A DNA stretch of 51,629 nucleotides from Thiobacillus sp. 65-29 (GCA_001899775.1 MKWN01000058.1:1-51629); one strand, 5' to 3'. Numbered from the stretch's first letter, positions 1 to 8,950 are shown. The notes: a model not told the origin generated them from the letters alone. Translations and numbers: made by a program.

Positions 1-34
1 AACCTAGTGCGTCTACCAATTCCGCCATCTGGGC
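1..34 (-). tRNA. tRNA-Leu, 5' part only (cut by window edge)
   Basis: The reverse complement reads GCCCAGATGGCGGAATTGG followed by TAGACGCACTAGGTT. This is the acceptor 5' strand, D-arm (GGCGGAATTGGTAGACGC) and start of the anticodon stem of a bacterial tRNA-Leu. The anticodon and the long variable arm lie beyond the left edge, so the isoacceptor cannot be read. It is divergent from rnr; only 36 bp separate its 5' end from the rnr start, so its promoter must lie in or next to the rnr leader. Confidence 0.85.
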
Positions 35-70
35 AATGAAGGCGCGCATTTTAAGAGAGACGAGACCGAA

Positions 71-2332
71 TTGTCAACGAAGACGACTGCAAAAAAATCC
101 GGTGGCCGCGGAAGCAAGCACAGGATTCCCGCGATCCGCCTCGCCGACCCGTTCTATGAACGGGAGGTCGAGCGCTACGAATCGCCGCTGCCCAGCCGCG
201 AATACATCCTGCAACTGCTGACCGAGGCCGGCCACCCGGTCGAGGTGGAGGCGTTCATCGAGCAGTTGCACATCACCGAAGCCGAGCGTGACCTGTTCGA
301 GCGTCGCCTGGGCGCGATGCAGCGCGATGCCCAGCTGGTGATCAACCGCAAGGGTCTGCTGTTGCTGCCCGACAAGCTCGATCTCATCAAGGGACGGGTG
401 GAGGGCCACCCCGACGGCTTCGGCTTCGTCGTGCCCGACGAGGGTGGCGATGACCTCTATCTTTCGGCCAAGGAAATGCATCGCGTGCTGCATGGCGACC
501 GTGTGCTGGTGCGCGTCGCAGGCTTCGACCGGCGCGGTCGGCGCGAGGCCAAGATCGTCAAGGTGCTGGAGCACGTCAACCGCTTCATCGTCGGTCGCTA
601 TTACCGCGAAGGTGGGGTCGGTTTCCTGATCGCGGAAAACCGTCGCATCAACCAGGACATCCTGGTGCCCACCGAACATGCCGGCGCCGCACAGTCCGGT
701 CAGGTGGTGATGGTGGAAATCCTCACCCAGCCTGGCGCGCACAACGAGGCCGTCGGGCGGGTGACCGAGGTGCTGGGCAGCTACACCGATCCCGGCATGG
801 AAATCGAGATCGCATTGCGCAAGCACGACCTGCCCCACGTGTTTCCGCCGGACGTCGAAAATCAGGCGGAAAGGCTTCCGGCCAAGGTGCTGAAAAAGGA
901 TCTGGACGGACGCGAGGATATCCGCCGTCTGCCGCTCGTCACCATCGACGGCGAGACGGCGCGCGATTTCGACGACGCCGTGTACTGCGAACCGGTGGGG
1001 CGTGGCGGGTTCCGTCTGGTAGTGGCGATTGCCGATGTCAGCCATTACGTGCAACCGGGGGACGCGCTCGATCGCGAAGGCTACACGCGCGGCAATTCGG
1101 TGTACTTTCCGCGCCGGGTCATCCCCATGCTGCCCGAGGCGCTTTCAAATGGCCTGTGTTCGCTCAATCCGGAAGTCGACCGCCTCGCCATGGTGTGCGA
1201 CATGCAGATCGGTCCGGGGGGTGCGATCAGGGATTACCGCTTCTATCCGGGGGTGATCCACTCGCACGCGCGCCTCACCTACAATCAGGTGTGGGACTGG
1301 CTTTCGGGCGCAGCGAAACCTGAGAAAAAGCAGGCTGCGCTGATGCCTCACCTGCAGGCGCTCGAGATGCTGTTCCGCACGCTGCTGAAGGCGCGCGCCA
1401 AGCGCGGCGCCATCGACTTCGGCTCGACCGAGACGCAGATCCTGTTCGACGACCAGGGCAAGATCGCGGAAATCGTGCCGGTGATCCGCAACGATGCCCA
1501 CCGCATCATCGAGGAATGCATGCTGGCGGCCAACGTGTGCGCCTCCGATTTTCTCCACACGCACAAGCAGCCGGCGCTGTACCGCGTCCACGAAGGGCCG
1601 ACCGTGGAGAGGCTCACCGCACTGCGTGAGTTCCTCGCCGAATTCGGTCTCGATCTCGGCGGGGGCGACAAGCCGCACGCCAGGGAATATGCGGCGCTGC
1701 TCGACAGGATCAAGGACCGCCCCGACCATGGTCTCTTGCAGACGGTGATGCTGCGCTCGCTCAAGCAGGCGATCTACAGCCCGGACAACAAGGGCCATTT
1801 CGGCCTCGCCTACGAAGCGTATACGCACTTCACTTCGCCGATCCGGCGCTACCCCGACCTTCTGGTGCACCGCGGCATCAAGGCGGTGCTGGATGGCGAA
1901 AAGCTGCCCGCCAAGGGCCTGGCGGACATCGGCCTGCACTGCTCGATGACGGAACGCCGCGCCGACGACGCCACCCGCGACGTCGATGCGTGGCTCAAGA
2001 CCTATTTCATGCGCGACCGCATCGGCGAGGAATACGACGGCACCGTCAGCGCGGTGACGAGCTTCGGCATCTTCGTCGCCCTCGACGACATCTTCATCGA
2101 GGGCCTGGTGCACGTCTCCGAACTTGGCCAGGACTATTTCCACTATGACCAGGCGCGCCACTGGATGCTCGGGGAACGCACCGGCAAGCGGTATCGCCTG
2201 GGCGACCGCGTGCGCATCAAGGTGATCCGTGCCGACATCGAGACCAGCAAGATCGACTTCAGCCTGATCGAACAGGTCGAGGCGCTGGAAGCGTCCGCCA
2301 CGCCGAAGAAGAAGGGCGGCAGGAAGAAATGA
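71..2332 (+). CDS. rnr: Ribonuclease R (3'-5' exoribonuclease)
   Basis: RNase R degrades structured RNA processively from the 3' end in the cytoplasm (mRNA turnover, rRNA quality control, tmRNA maturation). The 753-aa product has the family order: an N-terminal helix-turn-helix-like region, cold-shock OB domains (from about residue 95), the RNB catalytic domain with the acidic motif TARDFDDAVY (about residue 298), and a C-terminal S1 domain (about residues 655-725) ending in a Lys-rich tail (KKKGGRKK). The start is a TTG at 71 behind an AGAGAGACGAG purine stretch; no in-frame ATG precedes the conserved N-terminus. The stop overlaps the rlmB start by 4 bp (ATGA), so the two are cotranslated. 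The rnr-rlmB pair is common in Proteobacteria. Confidence 0.96.
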   Translation: MSTKTTAKKSGGRGSKHRIPAIRLADPFYEREVERYESPLPSREYILQLLTEAGHPVEVEAFIEQLHITEAERDLFERRLGAMQRDAQLVINRKGLLLLPDKLDLIKGRVEGHPDGFGFVVPDEGGDDLYLSAKEMHRVLHGDRVLVRVAGFDRRGRREAKIVKVLEHVNRFIVGRYYREGGVGFLIAENRRINQDILVPTEHAGAAQSGQVVMVEILTQPGAHNEAVGRVTEVLGSYTDPGMEIEIALRKHDLPHVFPPDVENQAERLPAKVLKKDLDGREDIRRLPLVTIDGETARDFDDAVYCEPVGRGGFRLVVAIADVSHYVQPGDALDREGYTRGNSVYFPRRVIPMLPEALSNGLCSLNPEVDRLAMVCDMQIGPGGAIRDYRFYPGVIHSHARLTYNQVWDWLSGAAKPEKKQAALMPHLQALEMLFRTLLKARAKRGAIDFGSTETQILFDDQGKIAEIVPVIRNDAHRIIEECMLAANVCASDFLHTHKQPALYRVHEGPTVERLTALREFLAEFGLDLGGGDKPHAREYAALLDRIKDRPDHGLLQTVMLRSLKQAIYSPDNKGHFGLAYEAYTHFTSPIRRYPDLLVHRGIKAVLDGEKLPAKGLADIGLHCSMTERRADDATRDVDAWLKTYFMRDRIGEEYDGTVSAVTSFGIFVALDDIFIEGLVHVSELGQDYFHYDQARHWMLGERTGKRYRLGDRVRIKVIRADIETSKIDFSLIEQVEALEASATPKKKGGRKK

Positions 2333-3078
2333 GCGAGAAGGCTGCCGAAAAGCTCATTTACGGCTTTCACTCAGTGCTCGCGCGTCTGCGTCACGATCCG
2401 GCGGGGATACTGGAAATCTACCTCGATGTCACCCGCCGCGACGCGCGTGCGCGCGATCTGGTGCATCAGGCGAAGGCCGCCGGCGTCAGGCTGGCACAGG
2501 TCGAGGCCGACCGCCTCGAGCGTCTGGTCGGCAAGGCGGCGCGGCATCAGGGCGTGGTCGCACGGGTACGGCCGGTCGCACTCTCCCATTCCCTGGACGA
2601 TATCCTCGACAACGTCGCGGGCGCACCACTGCTGATCCTTCTCGACGGCGTCACCGACCCGCACAATCTCGGCGCCATCCTGCGCTCGGCCGACGCCTTC
2701 GGCGCGCACGCCGTCGTCGCGCCCAAGGACAACGCCGTCGGCCTCAATGCGACGGTGGAGAAGGTCGCCTGCGGCGCGGCGGAGACCGTGCCCTACCTCA
2801 TGGTCACCAACCTTGCGCGCACCATCGAGGATCTGCAGGAGCGCAACATCTGGGTGATCGCTGCCGACATGGACGGCGACACGCCGCTCTCCGGCATCGA
2901 CTGCAAGTCCGGCATCGCCTGGGTGCTCGGCGCGGAAGGCAGCGGTATCCGCCGTCTGGTCAAGCAGCGCTGCGACCAGGTCGCGCGCATTCCCATCGGT
3001 GGCACCGTGGAAAGCCTCAATGTTTCCGTCTCGGCGGCGCTGTGTCTGTACGAGACTGCACGCCAGCGCGGCGGCTGA
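2329..3078 (+). CDS. rlmB: 23S rRNA (guanosine-2'-O-) methyltransferase RlmB
   Basis: SpoU/TrmH-family (SPOUT) methyltransferase that 2'-O-methylates G2251 of 23S rRNA in the peptidyl-transferase P-loop using SAM. The 249-aa length is typical. Visible features are the N-terminal L30e-like substrate-binding region (YGFHSVLARL), motif I NLGAILRSADAFGAH (about residue 112), motif II WVLGAEGSGIRRL (about 203) and motif III IPIGGTVESLNVSVSAAL (about 223), which form the knotted SAM site. The ATG overlaps the rnr stop. A second, more distant SpoU methyltransferase lies at 5335-6126; this one is identified as RlmB by its rnr partner and its close match to the RlmB motifs. Confidence 0.95.
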   Translation: MSEKAAEKLIYGFHSVLARLRHDPAGILEIYLDVTRRDARARDLVHQAKAAGVRLAQVEADRLERLVGKAARHQGVVARVRPVALSHSLDDILDNVAGAPLLILLDGVTDPHNLGAILRSADAFGAHAVVAPKDNAVGLNATVEKVACGAAETVPYLMVTNLARTIEDLQERNIWVIAADMDGDTPLSGIDCKSGIAWVLGAEGSGIRRLVKQRCDQVARIPIGGTVESLNVSVSAALCLYETARQRGG

Positions 3079-3095
3079 GGGAACGGGGGCGCCGC

Positions 3096-3842
3096 ATGCA
3101 GGCTCGCGGGCTCTTCGCGCGACGGTTCGCGTGCCGCGTGAGTCTGGTCCTTCTGGTTCTCGCCGCCGTGTCCGGTGCCGCGCCGCTGTGGGCTGCGGCG
3201 CAAACCTTTGGCATCGAGGACGGCCGCGCCGCCCACGCGGCCCGCCCGCATGCCGAATGGGTGCGCGAAGCGCAGGCGCTGGAGCGGCGCCGCGACTGGG
3301 CGAGCCTGCTCACCTGGGGGCGGGACTGGGTGGCGGTGCATGCGGGAAATCCGCTCGCCTGGTTCGTGCAGGGGCGCGCACTGGGAGAACTGGGCCGCTT
3401 GCCGGAAGCGATCGCCGCGTATCGCCAGACCCTGAAGATCGATCCCGCTGACGTGTGGGCGCTGAACAACCTCGGCAACGCGCAGCGCGACAGCGGCAAC
3501 GTGCGCGAGGCGATACAGACGTACCAACGCGCCGTGGAAGTCGACCCCGGCTACGTTGCCGCGTGGCACAACCTCGGCCTGACCTTCTATCTCACGCAGG
3601 GCGAAGCCGGGGTCGCGCGGGTACTACGACAGCTTGACGCCGTCGATCCGAAACTGGCCAGCGTATGGCGGACCCTGGCGATCGACTACACCCTGACGCG
3701 CGACGAGCGGGTCGCCCAGGAGGCCGTGCGGGTGCTGCGCAGCCTTGGCGCCGCCGAGCGCGCGCGCCTGTTCCGCATTCTGTTCGACGAAGGCTGGCAA
3801 TCAGGTGGCGGTGTGTTCGAATTCGGCCACCAACTGGCGTAG
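3096..3842 (+). CDS. Secreted/periplasmic tetratricopeptide-repeat protein
   Basis: A 248-aa protein read from the ATG at 3096, preceded by GAGGGAACGGGGG. The frame is open further upstream, but that extension overlaps rlmB and lacks a better ribosome site. Residues 1-35 look like a signal peptide (Arg-rich start, then LVLLVLAAVSGAAPLWAAAQ). The middle has two or three TPR units, with helices around NPLAWFVQGRALGELGRLPE and DVWALNNLGNAQRDSGNVRE and TPR-type Ala/Gly/Pro spacing. TPRs mediate protein-protein contacts; no enzymatic motif is visible, and no specific function can be given. It follows rlmB by 17 bp. Its 3' end overlaps the convergent glycosyltransferase gene by 42 bp. Confidence 0.75.
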   Translation: MQARGLFARRFACRVSLVLLVLAAVSGAAPLWAAAQTFGIEDGRAAHAARPHAEWVREAQALERRRDWASLLTWGRDWVAVHAGNPLAWFVQGRALGELGRLPEAIAAYRQTLKIDPADVWALNNLGNAQRDSGNVREAIQTYQRAVEVDPGYVAAWHNLGLTFYLTQGEAGVARVLRQLDAVDPKLASVWRTLAIDYTLTRDERVAQEAVRVLRSLGAAERARLFRILFDEGWQSGGGVFEFGHQLA

Positions 3843-4760
3843 CCGGCTCGCCTCGTGTTCGGGGCGCAGCAGCGCGCGCCGCACGCGCGCATGGTCGCGC
3901 AGGTCGGCGTAGAAACCCGCATCGGTCTCGGCGCGCAGGAGCCGTTCCGCCAGGCAGCGTTCGTCACCCACCGGAAAATATCCCGGATAGTCGTCGCCGA
4001 GCATGCCGCGATTGCCGGGGATGTCCGACGCCAGTACCGGCACGTCGGCGGCGAGGGCTTCGCAGATCACGTTGGCGCCGCCTTCCATACGCGAAGCCAG
4101 CACCAGCAGGCGCGCGCGTGACAGATGCTTCAGCACCGCGCCGTGCGGCACCTCGCCACCCCAGTGCCAGCGCGGCAGGCTGGCCTGGGCGCGTTCGGCA
4201 GTGGCGGCCATCTCGTCGTCGAGCGCACGCCCGAGATAGATGGCCTGGATGCGCGAAGTGCGCGGCAGTAGCGCGGTGGCGAGCGCGAGACGAAAGGGAT
4301 CCTTTTCTTCGCGCAAATGACCGATTGCCAGCACTTCGAAGCGGTCGTCGTGCACCGGGCCGCGCTCGATGTCGGGTGAAGACTGGTAGATGACGCGTGT
4401 CTTGCCGGCGAGACGCGGGCCAAGCTCCCCGATTCCACGTTCCTGCAGCACGACGAGGCGGTGCGCGAGTTCCAGCGAATCCTGTGCATCGACATCCTGA
4501 CGAATGTCACGATAGAGATCCGTGCCGGTCAGGACGACGATGAGCGGTCGGCTCGGATGGCGTTCGGCAAACGCACGGATCGCGGCATGACTGCGGCGCG
4601 CGTGCAGCGCGATCATCAGATCGGCTTGATGTCCGTCCCACTCGACCTGGGTGCGCACGCCATGGCCCGCTTCGCGCAGGAAGCGTGCCCAGCGCGCGGC
4701 AGTGTGCCAGTTGCCGTTGCGTTGCTGCGGGCCGTAGGGGGTGATGAGGGCGATATGCAT
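3801..4760 (-). CDS. senB: SenB-type selenosugar synthase (TIGR04348 glycosyltransferase family)
   Basis: A 319-aa GT-B glycosyltransferase. The whole-length pattern matches my memory of the TIGR04348 family: ITPYGPQQRNGNWHTAARWA at the N-terminus, ADLMIALHARRSHAAIRAF, LTGTDLYRDI, HLREEKDPFRLALATALLP, LSRARLLVLASRMEGGANVI and ALAADVPVLASDIPGNRGML with DYPGYFPVGD. That family has been assigned to SenB of selenoneine biosynthesis, which joins selenophosphate and a UDP-sugar to make a selenosugar for SenA. The nearest genes here are RNA-processing genes; no senA (EgtB-like) or senC (SelD-like) gene is in the window, so the role is inferred from family only. It is convergent with the TPR gene (42-bp overlap). 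The start ATG at 4760 has no clear Shine-Dalgarno. A different sugar acceptor cannot be excluded. Confidence 0.8.
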   Translation of the reverse strand: MHIALITPYGPQQRNGNWHTAARWARFLREAGHGVRTQVEWDGHQADLMIALHARRSHAAIRAFAERHPSRPLIVVLTGTDLYRDIRQDVDAQDSLELAHRLVVLQERGIGELGPRLAGKTRVIYQSSPDIERGPVHDDRFEVLAIGHLREEKDPFRLALATALLPRTSRIQAIYLGRALDDEMAATAERAQASLPRWHWGGEVPHGAVLKHLSRARLLVLASRMEGGANVICEALAADVPVLASDIPGNRGMLGDDYPGYFPVGDERCLAERLLRAETDAGFYADLRDHARVRRALLRPEHEASRLRQLVAEFEHTAT

Positions 4761-4896
4761 CAGGTTATCGATTTGGCCAGCTGAAGTTTGAAGTGGCAGG
4801 GTAATCCGATTCGATCAGGTGAAGGCGAACGAAGGCGGACTTTTCAGCATTCATGCGGCGTTGATGAGCGTATCAAGCGGTCAACTGCGGTTTTTA
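4761..4896. other. Non-coding stretch upstream of senB
   Basis: No convincing gene is seen here. It must hold the promoter of the leftward glycosyltransferase gene, but I see no strong -35/-10 pair. It leads into the tandem repeat block, and together they make the only gap above 300 bp in the window. Confidence 0.5.
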
Positions 4897-5334
4897 GGAT
4901 AATCCCGAAAAATCCATTGGAACATCCGTACGTGATAAATCAACGGGTTGTAGGTCGGGCTTCAGCCCGACAGTTGGGCTGAAGCCCGACCTACGCCCCA
5001 ATGGACAATCCGGGATAATCCCGAAAAATCCATTGGAACAGCCGTGCGTGACAAATCAACGGGTTGTAGGTCGGGCTTCAGCCCGACAGTTGGGCTGAAG
5101 CCCGACCTACGCCCCAATGGACAATCCGGGATAATCCCGAAAAATCCATTGGAACAGCCGTGCGTGACAAATCAACGGGTTGTAGGTCGGGTTTCAACCC
5201 GACGCAACGGTCGGTTGAGACCCAGTCGGGCTGAAGCCCGATCTACGAGGCCACGCAGACAGCCCGGTCGGGTTTCGACCCGGCATGTCGGGCTAAGCCC
5301 GACGGCCTATTGGACAATCCGGGATAATTATAGA
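4897..5334. repeat. Tandem 116-bp units carrying REP-like nested palindromes
   Basis: Two near-identical 116-bp units (4897-5012 and 5013-5128; 3 differences) begin GGATAATCCCGAAAAATCC and end ACAATCCG. A third copy starts at 5129 with the same 50-odd bases and then diverges and lengthens. A last partial copy of the unit start (GGATAAT) at 5322 runs into the start of the next gene. Units 1 and 2 each hold a perfect 19-bp inverted repeat GTAGGTCGGGCTTCAGCCC / GGGCTGAAGCCCGACCTAC around a 7-nt loop (4950-4994 and 5066-5110). Each arm is itself palindromic (GTCGGGCT-TC-AGCCCGAC), the layout of paired REP elements (BIME). Unit 3 carries diverged versions (GTCGGGTTTCAACCCGAC and others). Confidence 0.9.
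5323..5328 (+). promoter_or_regulatory. Possible -10 element for a leaderless transcript
   Basis: GATAAT ends 6 nt before the A of the ATG at 5335, the spacing expected if transcription starts at the start codon. No good -35 is seen 17 bp upstream, and the hexamer lies in the terminal partial repeat unit, so this is a weak call. Confidence 0.35.
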
Positions 5335-6126
5335 ATGCACCCAACGATCGTGATTTCCCGCGACAACCCGGTTTTCAGGCGCTTGAAGAAACTCGCCGAG
5401 TCGGCGCGTGCCCGGCGCGAGGCCGGCATGACGCTGCTCGACGGCGAGCACCTGCTGGAGGCGTATCGTGACGCGGGCGGTACGCCGCACACGCTGGTGT
5501 GTGCGGCAGCGTGCGCGCCCGATCGTCTGGAGATGCTGGTGGCACGAGGTGGCGGTGCGCGCATGCTGGTTCTCGCCGATGCGTTGTTCGCCGAATTGTC
5601 GCCGGTGACGACACCGACGGGGGTGCTGGCCGAGGTCGCATGGCTGGCGCCTCCGCTGCCGGTGGCGATGCCGCTGGTGATCGTGCTGGAGGACATCCAG
5701 GATCCCGGCAACCTCGGTTCGATGTTGCGCACGGCCGCGGCGGCCGGCGCGACGCTCGCCGTACTGTCGAAAGGCTGCCACGATCCCTGGTCACCCAAGG
5801 CGCTGCGTGGCGGACAGGGCGCACAGTTCGTGCTGCCGCTGCTGCGCGACGCCGACCTGGCTGCCTGGCTCGCTGGCTTCGACGGGCAGAGCGTGGCGCT
5901 GGCGCTCGCCGAGTCTGAGGACTTCTACGCGGTATCCTGCACAGGGCCGACAGCGCTGGTGGTTGGCAACGAAGGCGCCGGCCTGAGCGCGGCGACCGCG
6001 CGCGCGGCGCAGCGGCGTGTTCGGATTCCGATGCCGGGACGGGTGGAGTCGCTGAACGCAGCCGCGGCCCTCGCCGCTGCGCTGTTCGAGGTCGTGCGGC
6101 AGCGTCGCGTGGGTGAAACCGCCTGA
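5335..6126 (+). CDS. SpoU/TrmH-family RNA 2'-O-methyltransferase
   Basis: A 263-aa SPOUT methyltransferase acting on rRNA or tRNA; the target base is not predictable. It has an N-terminal substrate domain (NPVFRRLKKLAESARARREA, then LLDGEHLLEAY) and the three SpoU motifs: EDIQDPGNLGSMLRTAAAAG (about residues 121-140), VVGNEGAGLS (about 209) and IPMPGRVESLNAAAALAAAL (about 229). The frame is open upstream through the repeats, but homology begins at the ATG at 5335. There is no Shine-Dalgarno: the bases before the ATG are GGGATAATTATAGA, so the message may be leaderless (see promoter entry). It is convergent with the GGDEF/EAL gene 16 bp downstream. Confidence 0.88.
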   Translation: MHPTIVISRDNPVFRRLKKLAESARARREAGMTLLDGEHLLEAYRDAGGTPHTLVCAAACAPDRLEMLVARGGGARMLVLADALFAELSPVTTPTGVLAEVAWLAPPLPVAMPLVIVLEDIQDPGNLGSMLRTAAAAGATLAVLSKGCHDPWSPKALRGGQGAQFVLPLLRDADLAAWLAGFDGQSVALALAESEDFYAVSCTGPTALVVGNEGAGLSAATARAAQRRVRIPMPGRVESLNAAAALAAALFEVVRQRRVGETA

Positions 6127-6142
6127 GCGGCGGACCTGGCAT

Positions 6143-8161
6143 TCAGTGCACGATGGTGGGCACGCGCCCGAAAGTCGCGGTCCAGTCCCGCTGAAGCAGC
6201 GCGGACACCTCGGCGGCGGGTACCGGGCGGCTGACGAGATAACCCTGGACGATGCAGCATCCCAGTGCGCGCAGGACGTCGAGCTGGGTGGCGTCCTCCA
6301 CGCCTTCGGCGATGGGAGCGAGACGCAAGCCCTCGCACAGCGCGAGGATCGAGGCGATGAGCGCGCGGTTGACCGGAGCCTGGACGAGGTCGCGGACGAA
6401 CAGGCGATCGATCTTGATGGCGTCGAGCGGAAAACGCTTGAGGTGCGCGAGCGACGAGTAGCCGGTGCCGAAATCGTCGACCGCAATGGTGACACCGAGC
6501 GTCTTCAATTCATGCACGCGCGCGATTGCGGTGTCGATGTCCTCCATGAAGATTCCCTCGGTCAGTTCCAGTTGCAGGAAGGCGGGCGGCAGGCCGGATT
6601 GTGTCAGGGCGTCGCGTACGTTGGCGAACAGGCTCTCGTGCCAGAATTCCTTGCCGGAGACGTTGACCGAAACAGTGAGTTCCGCATGACCGGCTGCATG
6701 CCATCCGGTCGCTTCGTGGCACGCCTCCAGCAACAGTGCGCGCCCGACCTTGAGGATGTCGCCGCCGGCTTCGAGCAGGTCGAGAAACTCGCCGGGGGCG
6801 AGCAGGCCGCGCGTCGGATGGCGCCAGCGCATGAGCGCCTCGAAGGCGACGATGCGCCCACCGGCGACATCGAGCTGCGGCTGATAGTGGAAGGTGAATT
6901 CGTTGCGCGCCAGGGCATAGTGCAGGTCGGTTTCCAGTTGCAGCCGCTCCGCCGCCATGGCATTCATCGCCGGGTCGTAAAGATGGAGGCGGTCGCGGCC
7001 GTGCTGTTTGGCGTGATACATCGCGGTATCGGCATGCTTGAGCAGCGTGGAGGAATCGGTGCCGTCGTTGGGAAACACGCTGATGCCGATGCTGCAACTG
7101 CTGAAAAGCTCGTGTCCGGCGATGTGGAAAGGCTGCCCGATGGCGGCGAGCATCTTTTCCGCGACCTGCAGGATATCGTGGACGCCGGCGGCCTCGCCGA
7201 TCACCACGACGAATTCGTCACCGCCCAGGCGCGCCACGGTGTCTTCGGCACGCGAGGCGGCACGCAGGCGCTGTGCGACCTCACGGATCAACTCATCGCC
7301 GCTGGCGTGTCCGAGCGTATCGTTGACACGCTTGAAGCGGTCGAGATCGATGAAGATCACGCCGACCAGTGCATTGCGGCGCTCGGCGCGGACCAGTGCC
7401 TGCTCCAGACGATCCATGAACAGCATGCGGTTGGGCAGGCCGGTGAGGGTGTCGTGGGTGGCGAGGCGTTCGCGCTCGCGACTGATACGCGCGGTATGGC
7501 GCAGCACCAGCGTTGCCACGATGACGCCAATCAGCAGCGACGCAGCGGACAGCCAGATCATCCAGCGGCGCGCGACGGCCTGTGCGGCACGTGCCGCATG
7601 GCTGGCTTCGACGACACTGCGCTGGGTTTCGGCGTCGAGCTGCGTGACGATCGCCTGAACCGCATTCTGCGCGGGGATGGCATCGCTCAGCACGAGGTCG
7701 ATGATGCCGCGGTCGGTGCCTTCCATAATGAGCTCGACGATATGTTCCTGGATCGGTTGGGCGAGGACGATCAGTTCGCGCTGGCGTTCCGCGAGGACGC
7801 GCTCCCTGTTGCTCAGCGGCATGGCCATGAGCCCCTGCCGTGCCGCGACGAACTCGGATCCCATCTGGCGGAACTGCATCAGAAGGGCGTCGCGCTCGAA
7901 GGGATCGTCGGTTTTCGACATCATGAAGATGAGAATGGTGCGCTGGCGCGCGGTGAGCGCCATCGCCTTGGCGAAATTCTGCTTGCGCATCTGCACGTCG
8001 GCGACGTTTTCCAGGTTGTGCGCGGCGAAATCCAGCTGGCGCAGGCCGATCAGGGTGACGAACAGGACCAGCAGCAACTGCACGGCAAAGCCGGCGAGCA
8101 GGGCGTATTGCCACGCCACGGGCTGGGGGCGCGGTGTGACGGCGGGCGGCGCGGCGGGCAT
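6143..8161 (-). CDS. Membrane-bound GGDEF/EAL protein (c-di-GMP synthesis and/or breakdown)
   Basis: A 672-aa inner-membrane signalling protein. Two transmembrane segments (about residues 17-39 and 201-221) bracket a periplasmic helical sensor region of about 160 residues (four-helix-bundle-like; no family recognised). A GGDEF domain follows with an intact GGDEF signature (313-317) and an RxxD inhibitory I-site (R304-D307). The C-terminal EAL domain (from about residue 405) has EALMRW (442-447) and later family motifs (ELTEGIFMED, DDFGTGYSSLAHLKRFPLD, KIDRLFVRD). Both active sites look complete, so it may be bifunctional. It is read toward the methyltransferase gene and starts 9 bp beyond the stop of ppsR on the same strand, so the two may be cotranscribed. 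Confidence 0.93.
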   Translation of the reverse strand: MPAAPPAVTPRPQPVAWQYALLAGFAVQLLLVLFVTLIGLRQLDFAAHNLENVADVQMRKQNFAKAMALTARQRTILIFMMSKTDDPFERDALLMQFRQMGSEFVAARQGLMAMPLSNRERVLAERQRELIVLAQPIQEHIVELIMEGTDRGIIDLVLSDAIPAQNAVQAIVTQLDAETQRSVVEASHAARAAQAVARRWMIWLSAASLLIGVIVATLVLRHTARISRERERLATHDTLTGLPNRMLFMDRLEQALVRAERRNALVGVIFIDLDRFKRVNDTLGHASGDELIREVAQRLRAASRAEDTVARLGGDEFVVVIGEAAGVHDILQVAEKMLAAIGQPFHIAGHELFSSCSIGISVFPNDGTDSSTLLKHADTAMYHAKQHGRDRLHLYDPAMNAMAAERLQLETDLHYALARNEFTFHYQPQLDVAGGRIVAFEALMRWRHPTRGLLAPGEFLDLLEAGGDILKVGRALLLEACHEATGWHAAGHAELTVSVNVSGKEFWHESLFANVRDALTQSGLPPAFLQLELTEGIFMEDIDTAIARVHELKTLGVTIAVDDFGTGYSSLAHLKRFPLDAIKIDRLFVRDLVQAPVNRALIASILALCEGLRLAPIAEGVEDATQLDVLRALGCCIVQGYLVSRPVPAAEVSALLQRDWTATFGRVPTIVH

Positions 8162-8170
8162 CGCGCGGGC

Positions 8171-8950
8171 TCAGGCGGCGTGGCGCAGGCGCGCCGCGAT
8201 CTCCTCGACCGACATGCGCGTCGTGTCGAGAACGGGGATGGCGTGCCGGCGAAACAGCGCCTCGGCGGCGGCGAGTTCGCTGCGGCATTGGATGAGGCTG
8301 GCGTAGCGGCTGTCGGGATAGCGCACCTGGCGGATGGCCGCGAGACGCTCGGGCAGCAGGGTGAGACCGCGCAGCTTGGGCTGGTGCTCGAGCAGTACCG
8401 CAGGCAGGACGGGCTGCTCCAGATCGTCCGGCGTCAGCGGATAGTTCGCGGCACGCAGGCCATATTGCAGCGCAAGGTAGAGCGCGCTGGGGGTCTTGCC
8501 GACGCGCGAGACACCGACCAGGATGAGGTCGGCGCCGTCGAGCCGCTCCGGGCTCAGGCCGTCATCGAGTTGCAGCGCGAAATTGACCGCATCGATGCGC
8601 GCATCGTAACCCGGCGCCATGCCGTGGGTGTGCCCGCCGCTGGGCGTCGGCGGCTGCTCCAGCGCCGAGCCGACCGCGGGCGCGATGAGATCGAACAGGT
8701 CGAACAGCGTAATGCCGGCACCGTGGAACGGTTCCCGCAAGCGCGGGTCAGTCAGGGAGGAGAACACCAGCGCGGGCGACGCCGCCGCAATGCGCGCGGC
8801 GGTTTCGCGTGCCCGCTCGACGCTGTCGACAAAGGGCAGCGTGGTCGAGCTAAACTCGACACGGGGGAATTGCGCGAGCACGCTGCGCGCGACCGCCTCG
8901 ATGGTCACGCCCGTGTGATCCGACACGCAGAATATCCTGTAATTGATCAT
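8171..8950 (-). CDS. ppsR: Pyruvate,water dikinase regulatory protein (PEP synthase kinase/phosphorylase)
   Basis: Bifunctional DUF299 protein that inactivates PEP synthase by ADP-dependent phosphorylation and reactivates it by Pi-dependent dephosphorylation. Read from the ATG at 8950 it has 259 aa beginning [20 protein letters not shown], the family N-terminus. The P-loop-like motif [15 protein letters not shown] and the segments AANYPL and SRYAS are family hallmarks. An in-frame ATG at 8971 would add 7 residues and overlap ppsA; I prefer 8950. It is divergent from its target gene ppsA, with only 13 bp between the two start codons, so each promoter must lie inside the other coding region or overlap. 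Confidence 0.94.
   Translation of the reverse strand: MINYRIFCVSDHTGVTIEAVARSVLAQFPRVEFSSTTLPFVDSVERARETAARIAAASPALVFSSLTDPRLREPFHGAGITLFDLFDLIAPAVGSALEQPPTPSGGHTHGMAPGYDARIDAVNFALQLDDGLSPERLDGADLILVGVSRVGKTPSALYLALQYGLRAANYPLTPDDLEQPVLPAVLLEHQPKLRGLTLLPERLAAIRQVRYPDSRYASLIQCRSELAAAEALFRRHAIPVLDTTRMSVEEIAARLRHAA

Noticed and set aside
4897-5334. CRISPR array
   Set aside because: Units are 116 bp, nearly identical over their whole length, with no constant-repeat plus variable-spacer pattern and no cas genes nearby.
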